Shown piece by piece: positions 14,301 to 26,300 of a DNA stretch of 64,000 nucleotides. The notes under the pieces are model-generated. The model saw only the letters and a list, made by a program, of their open reading frames with translations. It did not search any database and was not told where the DNA came from. The position numbers were made by a program, and so were the translations under genes. Origin of the DNA: Lycocorax pyrrhopterus obiensis (taxonomy: Eukaryota; Chordata; Aves; Passeriformes; Paradisaeidae); NCBI GenBank assembly GCA_014706295.1, contig JACSVZ010000039.1:2666001-2730000 (forward strand). The letters run 5' to 3'. Within the stretch, counting starts at the first letter, position 1, and the number at the start of each line of letters is the position of its first letter.

Positions 14301-17300
14301 ATGAGAAATACCAAACAATAAAGTTATATCCTTATTAACAGCAGTAAATCTTAAGCCAACATAAAAGAATGTGATACACTATATGTCATGTGAAATCCCT
14401 TTACAGTGAAGCTCATTTACTCTGCAAATCCATATTAGATACCAAACAAGAGGGGGAGATTAATCCTCAGTGTCTTACCTAACCAGTAGATCATCTCCAA
14501 ATTTCAATATTTGTGAATTAAGGCAATCATGAAGGAGTGAAATATCCTGTCTAATCACAGATTTGGTCTTAGCACATGCAGGAAGAGTTGAGCTTTGTAA
14601 ATTAAAATTATTTAAACAAAATGAAAATAAATTTAACACGTAACAGAAATTTCATACATAAACAAAAGAATGTAATAAAGAAAAACATGCAACATATAAT
14701 TTTAACAGTGAAGACAACAACTAATACAAAGTAGTTTGGTTTGGGTTTTTTTGTAATACAGGTGTTAATTTAAACAATTAGATGAAGTTATTTTAGGATT
14801 TTATCCCTTATCTCTCAGTTACAAAAACGTATGAAACATTTTGTTGTTTTTTTTTCTTTAACAAGGGAAGTCTATTTATTTTTTTAAAAAAGAAGCTAAC
14901 TACTTAAAGGGGACTCTAAACACTTCTTACCTGTATAGGTTCCAATGAGTACCATTCTCTAGTAAAGGCATCTTGGGTGGTAATGTTTTATAGTGCCTAA
15001 CCGAACTTCTTGAATGTGGTGGGTCAGAAAAGAACACAGAACAAAACAAAAACATGCCAGAAATAAAAAGACAGGTAAAGGCAAGCCAAACATGACCAGA
15101 ACATAAAACAAATGCATAATGTTCTATTACATGGTATAGCTGTAGATATCTCAGTATATCTGACAGCTATCTGGGGGACAAATTTTGTATTTACACTTTT
15201 CTTTAAAAAGTGCATGAACTTACGGCAATACTAGTACAGCTCAGATGTTTTCTTGAAATGGAAGTAACATATATTCCATTTATAGACACTTTTAATTAAA
15301 ATATACGGACCGTTTTAAAGGATTAAATTGATATTAAATTTGCTCTTTATTTCTCTTAGGGATGCCTTACTTAGACCTGCAAAAATTTTAACCTCTTCAG
15401 TAGCTAAGCATGAAAATCTTGCTAAAACAGAGATACATAGTATCACAAATTTAATTACAGATGAATTAGCAGCTGTCTTTTTGGAATGCGGAAGTCTTTT
15501 GAAAGTGGTGTATCAGCTTCAAAACTTAACAGTAATTAAAAGTTATTAATAATAAGCTAATTAAAAATCTTAGGAGAGGTATTACACCAGCCAGCACAGC
15601 AGCACTAAGGTGTTACTTGACAGCTGTCTAATATCATCATTGATTTTAGAGAAGGAAATGTTTATTTTATCGGCCAGCTCTACCCAATGAACCAGGGAGA
15701 AATTTAAAGGCAGACAGTGGCTGCTGAATGGGAATTACGGCCATTATATGGTTAGGGGTTAACAATAATGATCTTACAATTTTCCACATAACCTACTACG
15801 ACACAACTATGGAACTATTAGGAGAAGAACCAGCAGGCTCGAGGACTCTGCAGCATCAAGAACAGTTTGTCCTGATAGGACATTCTGATTCCTGTTAAGC
15901 CTTGCACCTAAACACAGCAGGATCAACATTACAAACCTGTCTGTGTCACAGACAGACGACTCAGCTCTCTGCCTGGAAATATTAGTGTTTGTCAAACCCT
16001 GAGGGATTTAACAGAGGAGCTCTGACTCTTCTTGTACGGGTTTAGTGGTCACCATTGGTGACTTCTCTATCAGAGTTCACTGTAACATTTCAAAGGAGGA
16101 ATAAAGGAATGGTTGTCATCAGGCCAATCCTGGCTCGTGAGCAGGTATTAGCAATCTAAATAGGGGTAATCTAAGACATGGGATGTGACAACCCATGGCC
16201 TTTCCACCGTTTCTGCTATTAGTCAATAATTGCATACAGAGGCACAGGATGGATAGCTAGGACTAGCATTCCAAACTGGTGCATTAAACTCACCATATAT
16301 CTTAACTTTGTAGCTTGGACTACATAATTTCTTTCATTTAATATGAAACCATTAACATTTCTTTCCCATTTTAAACTGAAGCTGTCTCAACAACTAATTG
16401 AAACATTGTTCAGCAAGCTGTCTAGAAAAAAAGGATAAAGCCTTATAAAGTTTCTAACACAAATAAACGTCGGGCCACTTGAAATAAGAAAGGAAAAAAG
16501 ATGGCATAGAACAAATTTTTGTTGAAACTGTTTTCAAAACTCTTCTGTCAAGAATGGATATTGCCAGTTTTGGGGTATTATTTGGAATTAGGGGGTATAA
16601 GAGTTAAATTTAGAAGAATCAATCTATTGTCATCTATTGCTTTTACATTCACCTTCAATAAATTATTATAAGTACCATCCTGTTTCATAGCATACCATTA
16701 CTACTACTTTTAAAGGGTGAATTTGTTGGGTTTTTTGAATCATAAAAATACAAAAACAATAAATGGAATAAAGAAAAAGGCAAGAAAGGGCTGTATGCCC
16801 TGAATTCAGTGTAGCTCTGACCTAACTCTATTGCTGTCCATGCACAACTTTTTGCTGTGACCAGACTGGTTTAGTGGATTTGTAAAACTATTGGAAAGCT
16901 AATGGCTGGGCAAAGAGCTCCAAAAGTTTATAATGCAGTATTTACTTCATTAATTGAGACTTTAAGCAACAACACTGAAAAATTATAATGACAATTATAA
17001 TATTTAAGAGGGAAAGAAGAAAGCACAGGGCTGGGGGCAGGAAGAGGGTAAAGCTACAGAAGATGCAGAAGAAAGGACACACAAAGGAGGCAGGAAAAAT
17101 TGCTATTATCTGACAATAAAAAGACATAAAATAATAAGAAGTTAAATAAATTATTAAACCCTAAAACCTAAAATCTTGAGGAAAAAGCCTTTTTAGTTGA
17201 TAATTAAAATTTAATTTAACAGCTTCACTGATGCAGATTTTTTGAAAGTTTACATATTTATTATTTTAGTTTTATACTACTGTGCTTTATAATAGAACCC

Positions 17301-20300
17301 TATCACAACATTTTCAACACTGTTTCAAACTTGATCATGAAAAGTAAAGCAAGCCAAGGCATTTAAAAAAAAATAAACAGTGCTTTGTAAGAGAAAATCC
17401 TACATTAAGTAAATGAATAATGGCACTAGACAACATGGTTTGACATTCGATGATTTTAAACATACAGCACTGACACAAAGCTCTTATCAACACCCAGATC
17501 CTGAAGGGACAAATGGATAAGTACCTGGTTGAAGCAGCTGAATGGTTAAATACTTTAACTTCAACCTACATTTTTACTCATTGTAAGTGAAACATATTCT
17601 ACACAATCAGTCATGGGTTTTTAACAAGCTAAACAGACGTGGTGAAAACGAAGGTGGGGGAGCAGACTTTGATTTTTTAGATAAAGATATTTCAGTCCTG
17701 TTTAGTTTCACAACACTGGAAAATGGTAAGACAGGGAGCTCCAAGCTTTGGAACAAGAGATTAATGAAGACTAAAGATAGGCCCAAACTACAAAGTTTAC
17801 ATGTGGATCCAATTTATAGAACAATTTTTATATGCAAAAAAAAGTAAAACAAAACCCCTCAAATCTGGGACTTCAAGGAACCCCTTGTAAGTATTTATTC
17901 CTTTGCAAGTGACTAAATCAGCATGAGATTAGGTGTCACAGCAAGCAAAGATTGTTTAATTGTGCATGGCTGTTATATAAACAAAAAATGCAAATAAAAG
18001 AAAACATAAAATCAACTAAAAAACCAAAGTTTGAAATTTTAACAACGCTGTCATGCATTGGGAGATCGGGACTTTTGTGACTAGACAGAAAATCTACCAC
18101 AAAATACAACTGCAAAACCAAAGTTTCTTCAACTCCTTTAATCCTTACTACGGAGGTTCACAAACATATATACACATCTCAGTCTGAATTAAAACAGGCA
18201 AGAAAGAACAACTGACATCTGGATCACAATGTACTTGGAAGTTCTTTATTTACCGGGACTAAATACGACCACGGAAAAAAAAAAACCATTGGGCACACAA
18301 AGTATGGACAACTAACCAGATGCGTTCATGATTCCGACATTCCTGTATTTACCTGATGGTATGGAGGCACTCTGCACTTCTTCCTCGCTTTGCTCTGGGC
18401 AGCATAAGAAGCTCACTGCACAGACAGGATGGGTGGTGAGTGAAACAGATATAGTTATGAAGCATTAGATGACATGGGTTATGCCAATGATAAGCAAATG
18501 AAAACATAAAAAGAAACGAGAAGCATCCACCCAGATAGATAGTCTGATAAGACTGCACATCTCAAAAAAAATGAGTCAAAAAATGCACGTAATAACTACA
18601 TTTTCAACAAATTGTTTTTAGTGTGGCACCTCCTTCTGTGATATTTTTCTTTAAAATTCAGAATTACTTTTTCAGAGCTCTTCATGATGAAAAAAACACA
18701 CAAAATGGCTACAGTTTTCTAATAACTTCCTGTCTCGTGATCCAATTAAAGGAGAATTGCTGTAGGAAAAAAAAGAAAGATGCCTGGGGTTTTTTTCTGT
18801 GTGTTTGGTTTTGTGGCTTCCTAAGCTGCAAAATCATACATGTAAAAGCAGGGAAGGTTTGATAACAATTTAGTGCAGATTGGTTTATGGGAAGAGTAAC
18901 CAGTCATCCTTTAGGGAAAATTAAAAATACATGTTCCCGTGAAATATTTTGTTTGGCCAAAACACAAATTCTGTCTCATAGCTCTTGATGGTATTTTGTA
19001 ACACAATCCTAAAGAAACAAACAAAAAAAAGCCAATCAGCCACCAGACATTTTGTTTCTTATTCTTTCAAATTCAGGAAAATCAGCCATCTATCCTAATT
19101 TTCTTATACTGCAGCCAAACACACACTACAGCCAGCAAGATGGTAAAATTAATGCATATTTATGCCTTTGGTAAATATGGCTATGATATGGAACATCCCT
19201 TGAATTAATCCTGCAGTTTTACGCACTTCAACACAATCAGAAAGATCAAGCTCCAAAACTCCTATCACTGTAAATATGAAATTAAAGGTAAGCTTCATGG
19301 AAACACGCTAATTTTAAAAGAAGCAGGGAATCCCATGAAGTACTATGGCAAAAAAAAAAGAGAGAAAATATTACAAAACAGATAAAGCAGCAGTTGTTCA
19401 ATGTGTTTCACACTTCTTGCCATTATAAAATGATCCATTTCATTGATACACTATAGGCATTATTTATCTAAAATTCTAAACTGGGCTGCTTGAAATAATG
19501 GCTTGTGAATCATGTAAGATTTAATTACATCTCAAGCTGCTAGCTTGACTTTGATGTGACAATATGTACTAAAGTTGAATTGAATTTTTAAATTTTCTTT
19601 CTAAGCCAAATTTCTATTCATAAACTCAGAGGACTGACAGAATTTATGTGCAGGAGTCCAAATTACAAACAACTATGGATTTTAAGAAAAAAGTTACTAT
19701 TTTCTTTAGAGTTGCAAAGTAGATGCAAAGTCCACATTAAATCATAAGGTACTTTGCTAATATTTACCTTTTCTAAGCCAAAGGGTATCTATCGTAATTG
19801 GCTCAAAGCAAACAGTAATAAAAAAGTCATCCTGAAAACTGATATAAAATAACAAATCCACCATGAAATCTTCAAGTTAAAAAAAGAAAAAAAAAAAGAA
19901 AATAATCCATCAAGTAGATTACCAGTACTGGGAGAATATGCAGTTCTCTGATTAATTAAGTCTGGTTTGGGAGACATTTAAAATAGAGATTATTATTCTC
20001 AAACAAGTGTTTTCTATTCTCATAATTAACAGATTTTACTCAGGAACAAAAGAAACACAAAAAAAAATAAAAAGAAGAGAAAAGTGCCATGCTCTTGAAA
20101 ATTGGACAATGATTTCTTAATAAAAAGCTTTTCCTAACAGTTTATATATATTCATATATGTGTGTATATATGTACATAAATATATATAAAACTGTTGAAG
20201 TGGACAAATAAGTTCCACTGGAAATTTATTGCAACAGATGCTTCTGTAAGAGAGTGGTAGTAACTATTTTTATGAAGACCTATATTGTTATTTAATATTG

Positions 20301-23300
20301 ATTTTGGACCAGTAACAGATCATTGAGAAAATCATTGAAACTAATCAGCAGCTGTAATTTCTGCCACGTAATCATGGGGTAATTCCTCAACTTTCAAGCC
20401 GAGTTTACATTAGATATCTCTGTGAATGTACTTGTTTAGATGAAGCGTTCAGTAAATGCATTACACATAATATCTACACTACTCCTGATACTAATACATA
20501 ATATTTAACAAAGTTGGGTTTTTTAAAATTCTTGGATGTGACAGAGGATCTTTCTCAAGAAAACCTCGTTTGGATCTTTCATATGATGCTATTCTTTTGT
20601 ACTGAAAGCCGGCAAAACCTGCCAGAATTAAACAGCCTTCACAACTGACAAAATCTGGGGGAGAAGATGAAAAGGAAAATGGGAAAAAGGAGACCACTGC
20701 AGACAAGATTATTATTCAAGGACAGTAAGTACGTGGACCCATGTTTAAATCCTGCAAATAAGCCATGTATCTCCTTCATGTCTCATCTTTAAACTTCCAG
20801 AAAAAGGTTTTGCGAACACTGAAAAGAACTGAAGACTGTCTCACTTCTCTGAACAAATCCAGCGGCCCACTGCTCATCCCCAAGAAAGGCTCAGTGTAAA
20901 CCCTGCTACTCTCCAACCACAATCCATGCACATATCACCTATTATGTTTTGGTCTGAGGCTTTACTAAAAGAGAAATTTATAGATAGCTGACTGTCTATA
21001 TTTATACTGACAAAAGCTACTTTTTAAAGCCTTTTTCTCTTCAAATCTGATGAATAAGAAATCTATTCAATAAATATTTTCAGGAATCTTTTGAATCTAT
21101 CACTGTTCAAAATAAATAATAACAGAAAACATTTGCAGAACAGAAAACAAGTGGACATTACTCGAATTAGCCTAACTATAAATTTGACTACTATATTTAA
21201 AAACAATTTTAATTCACCTCTGAAAGAAAATTCAGTACAAAACTCCAACTTAGTCAATTCTGTATGCACCTCTTGCCTATAAATTTGTATTTTTAAATGT
21301 ACCAGATAACTCACTAATTCCCATACCTACGTTACCATACTGCAAAAGTAAAACAGGCAAGATCATATACAAAACTGAACTAGCTTAACTGCAAGAGCCA
21401 TCTGTTATTCAGTCTTCATGTTGCTTCAAAACTGGCCAAAGACTTCCAGAGATTTTATGATTTAATGTTTGCGTGTTTTCACATCACTATGAAATGTATG
21501 TTCTGTAACGAATTTACTGGATTATATGGAAAGATTTTGTCATACTTAGTTCTAAAAGTAGTTACTTACTGTCAAGAAAAAAAAATCAAAGAGATTACTA
21601 TGACGATCTTATCTGAATGGTAACAGTCTGCTATTATAGTCTAGCTATATGATTTTTTAAATGTAAACAACAACTCAAAGATTGATAATCTATGTGACTG
21701 TCATCATTATTTTTCACAAATACTGAGCTGAAATACCTTTCTAACCTTTTTTTTCAGCTATAAACTAAACAGAATCTCTAATTTCTTCCATTTTATCAGA
21801 ATATCATTCCTAGATACCTGAAAACAGTGCCTACTAGGAGAGAACAAGTGATCTTTGAGTGTAGCCACTCCGTGCATTCCAGGGAGAGATGTGTATGTGT
21901 CACACATCTAAGACTGGAAATTTTTGCAAACTGCAACTAGTACTGCAAGTCTCTTTGCTATGCCTGGGTAATGTACCAACTTCACCAGAATGTTACATAA
22001 GATGCTGGGAGACTGCACCCATAGATGTCCAAAATCTAAAAGCATATGAATGCACGCCAGCATACATCCAACTCCCAGCTAGGAGGAATTCGTGCCTGGT
22101 ATTCTCCTGGCTAGCACAACTGGTGAATTCTGGCACATTACAGGAATATCTCGGGCATACATGAAGATGTATGGCTTTCTAGCAAAAATCTCTGGGCTTT
22201 ATTTATGAAAAAGCAGCAGAATTTCTAGGACAAACAGACAAGAATCATTTGTCTAGATACCTGCAATTACTGTCAACCCAGTTTTACCAAAAATAAAAGG
22301 TATAAATAATTTAACAGTGACCCTAGATCTATCAGTTAGGATGAATTCTCTGCCTTCCCCATTGCTATCAGTCACATTTCTAATGAAAACTTGAAAATTA
22401 GGCAAACTGACAAAGACATTTCTAAACTGTTTTCCAAGTTCAGGCTGACAATGTACCTTTCTTGATCAGACAAATACTGACTATCCATCTCTCTGGATCT
22501 GTAATCAATGGGAGTTCTGGAGGCATCATGGTGTCTAGTTGGAGAACGTGATCTTCTCATTTGATGAATTTCATCTAAACTCCTGAAAAGCAGAAATATG
22601 TATGATAATCTTGTTTTCTCATGAACAACAATGGATCACAGTACAAGTTGGTTGAAGAAAGTTTTTAATCACAAATTGTTAATACATCATTTCCAAAAGA
22701 ATGCTACTAAAATTATGCAATTTATACATGCCACTATTATCCTACAAATATATTTAAGTGGCTTCATACAAGATTCGGCCACTGAAAAAAATTTCCAAAC
22801 CTATGTATTACTTATGGTACACGAATGATGAATCACAGACAAAATATGAGTATAAAGAGGTAAGTCTTACAAAGTTATGATTCATCCCGTGAGTGCTCTT
22901 GAATCATTAATAAAAGCATATATCAAGTTCAAATACTGCATTAATAAATTTAGATACAAAAAACAAGCTTTAAAATAGCGAAAAATTCCTGAACAAGAGC
23001 AAAGTTAATAATGACCCATTATACAGACTTGAAACCACACTGAGTTTCACTTGTGATGCCTACCTCTGTAATGGCACATTTGGTAAACGTGAACGGGGCC
23101 TGCCCTGATCGTCGCCACGGTGAGGAGACACAGAACGAGAACGATGATGTGTTGTTGTTCTTTGCTGTTCTGGCACAGTTAGCGTTGTGGATTTACTTTC
23201 TCTAGTACTAGACCTATAACCTACTGGCAAGAGGGTAACAAAAGGCAATTAGAGAATAAAGGTCTGGGTTTAGAAATAATTCAGATGGCTAGACTTCCAG

Positions 23301-26300
23301 GAGCACATATCTAAATGCTTACACAACTTTCAGGTCGTCATTCAGCTGGTGTACATCCCAATGTATCATGCAGGATAAATTACTAGCATTACCTTTAAAT
23401 GTCTACATGTACAGAGACTGAAAAAATGAGACTTTTTAATGTACTGGAAGATGTGGAGCAGTTTTCTTACTTGGGGAAAAGTATTCTGGGTATTTTGTGT
23501 ATGTAAAAAAATATTTGAAAGGAGTCTGAACAGTTTAGAATCTAAACAGAGTAGGTTTACCTCATCTAAAAAAATGGAGAAACCATGCTTGCATAAAACA
23601 GCACAGACTCACACAGGGCTGCTCATATACAGATCATCTTTCTGCCTCTTGTTTCAGTTAAACACAAAGATGTTCTCCCACTGAACTCAGCCAAAGCCAC
23701 CTACTTAAAAAAACCTACTAGGATTTAGAGTATATTGTACCAAATAATGGATGTCGCATACCTTGCAGAATATTTTTGCAAAATACTATGACTAAGCAGC
23801 AAAATTTCTCATAGTACTCTTCTATAGGATTAAAAAAAAAATCAGTAGAATGTGAGTACATTTTCAATATTTCAATATTGTTGCGCCTTTTTCTATGTAG
23901 CACACTCTGATTTGTTATACATTTTGACTCCCATCCTAAAACAGACAATGAAGCTCAGTAAGATAACAGCTTTCAAAAGGTACCTGTTATCTTTCCAAAA
24001 GAGCCTAAGGTGATCTGCTCAGACTTCACTTGCTCATTTCTAGACATTTAAATTGGATTACAAGAATCCCTTGACAGAAAATCCCTTAATCACTTCACAA
24101 ATTCTTGTTTAGGTGTCAAAATAATAATTTTGCTTCTTCTCTGAATTTGTCTAACATTGAAGTTACTGTAATGTGTGATTTCGTTCAGCTAAAAAAACGG
24201 CCTATATCAGAACTCTTCTTTTCACACAGGAAAAGACTGATTTTGTCACCCAACTGTCAATTGGAGAAATCAAATAAATTAAATAATAACTTTTTATGGA
24301 TCGCACTAGACGGTTTCAACTGTGGGGGTTTTTAATATTTTATATAATTTGTATAATTCTTCTAGTTCTTCTCTGGTCTTCTACCAAATTACAGACAGGC
24401 CCTCCTCTAAAAGTGTGGCCTGTATACAGAGTCTGTATTAGGCTTGATCATGTATTCAATGACATTAAATAACCTCTTTAGCTGCAAGTCTGAACCCTGA
24501 CCACAAACATCAAAGAAGCATTCACAGTTTTTTCCCAAAATGTGTAAGAGTTTACCAATGTATCCTAATGGCCTCTAAAAGTTGACAACATGCATGAAAG
24601 TATCTACCAGGGTTTGTCAACTTTTTAACAAAGTAGGACTCCAGTGTTCTGCAGGTTTTGATACGTTGTGATGCCTGGAGTACCTAACCTGCCAAAAAAG
24701 TGCTTCAGAGTTCTGTAATAAAATTATAAAGAAACAGGAGGATCTCTCTAATCTCAGGACAAGGATTGGGTGCAAATTTTGAAGCAAAAGAAGGACTCCC
24801 TCAGGACTTCACTGGAGATTCACGAACCAGGATTGCTGCAGAAAATGTCTGGGTTTTTCGTTAGAGGAAGAAAATATGTGACAAAAGCTGGATGTGTTCC
24901 CTTTCCCAGGATAACTAAATCTAAGCTGTATTTGCAAAAAGATATTTCATTTTCCAAACAAGCTTGTGTTAGAAAAAATCCTGTCATCTCTATCAGAAGG
25001 AAGAGCAGTTTACATTTATTACACTAAAACCAAAGAAATCCTAAACTTCTTTCTAACCTTTAGGTCTTGTGCTGAAATACATACAATTTTAGTATAAAAA
25101 ATATAAATATTAATTTAAATTTAAAATATATTTCTACAGCATTTCTAGTCTGCCTAAAAAAATGCATGCAGGATTATCCTGTAAACTCAAAAATCTAGTA
25201 TAGAGAGATGATTTTATGTATTTTTTTCCATAGACAAGCTATCTAGGAAACAATACCTGAAACTTATGCATTGTGTGTACACAAAGCTTACAGAACAGAC
25301 AGAGCAATAGTAATTCACACTTATCCTAAGTACTAATTCAAGAATTGTCGAACTGGTCAAATCACACCCATACTTTCACAGTGACCATGACAGTGACAGC
25401 AACAGTAACATTTCCTCGTATCCTCAAACACAAAGGCTCTGTGCTCTTCAGGGCGAGCAGAGAAAAATTTTGCATGGACCAGCATGATAACAGCAACCAA
25501 GCTGATGGTAGTTTATGCAGAAGTTTCTCAGTTGCTCATGGGAAACTGTCAGGTGTGACAGGAAATTTATGCAGGATGGATGATGAAAATGGTTCTAGCA
25601 AACATTTGATACCAGAATTATTTTATTTTCTCTTAAAGACAATACAGACAACAACAAGGTATTATATTGATGGCACCCTGCTACAACAGGAGGAAGGTAA
25701 ATACAATGCAACCATTTCTACAGGTTACATATGACAGAAAAATAAACTGAAGAGTTACCTATAGCCTAAGCAATGCAGCTTGTTAAAAATACCCCTGGGG
25801 ATATTGCCAACCGTATATCAGGGCTTTTTTTGGTTTTGTTTTTAATTAAGAAAGCTACTGAAGCTTTGGTTAAACAGATTAGTCTCAAAACATGTTCAGG
25901 TTTCATTAAAACCTTCACTGACCCTTAGAGAGTACTGGGCTGCCCAGTACAATACAGACATGGAGTGACTGGTTTCAGAACAGCTCAGGATCAAAAACAT
26001 CCTTAAGAGACTTGAGCATGTTTCATATACGCAGAGGTTAAGAGACCTAAAATAGTATTTTCTTCATGTAAATAGATGTCCATAGAAACCCAGTCAAAAT
26101 AATTTTTGTTAAACCTGAGCTTCAAATTAAAGTTACTTTCAGCTGTTGATATAAACTTTTATGAACATGTCTATGAGCTGATTTTACAAAAGATATGTAT
26201 ATCACTGCAAGGTACTACTAATAAATGAAGACGGTACAATTACATGAAAGATACGATACATTAGTGAGATGACAAGGTAAAAATACTTTTCTTAAAATAT

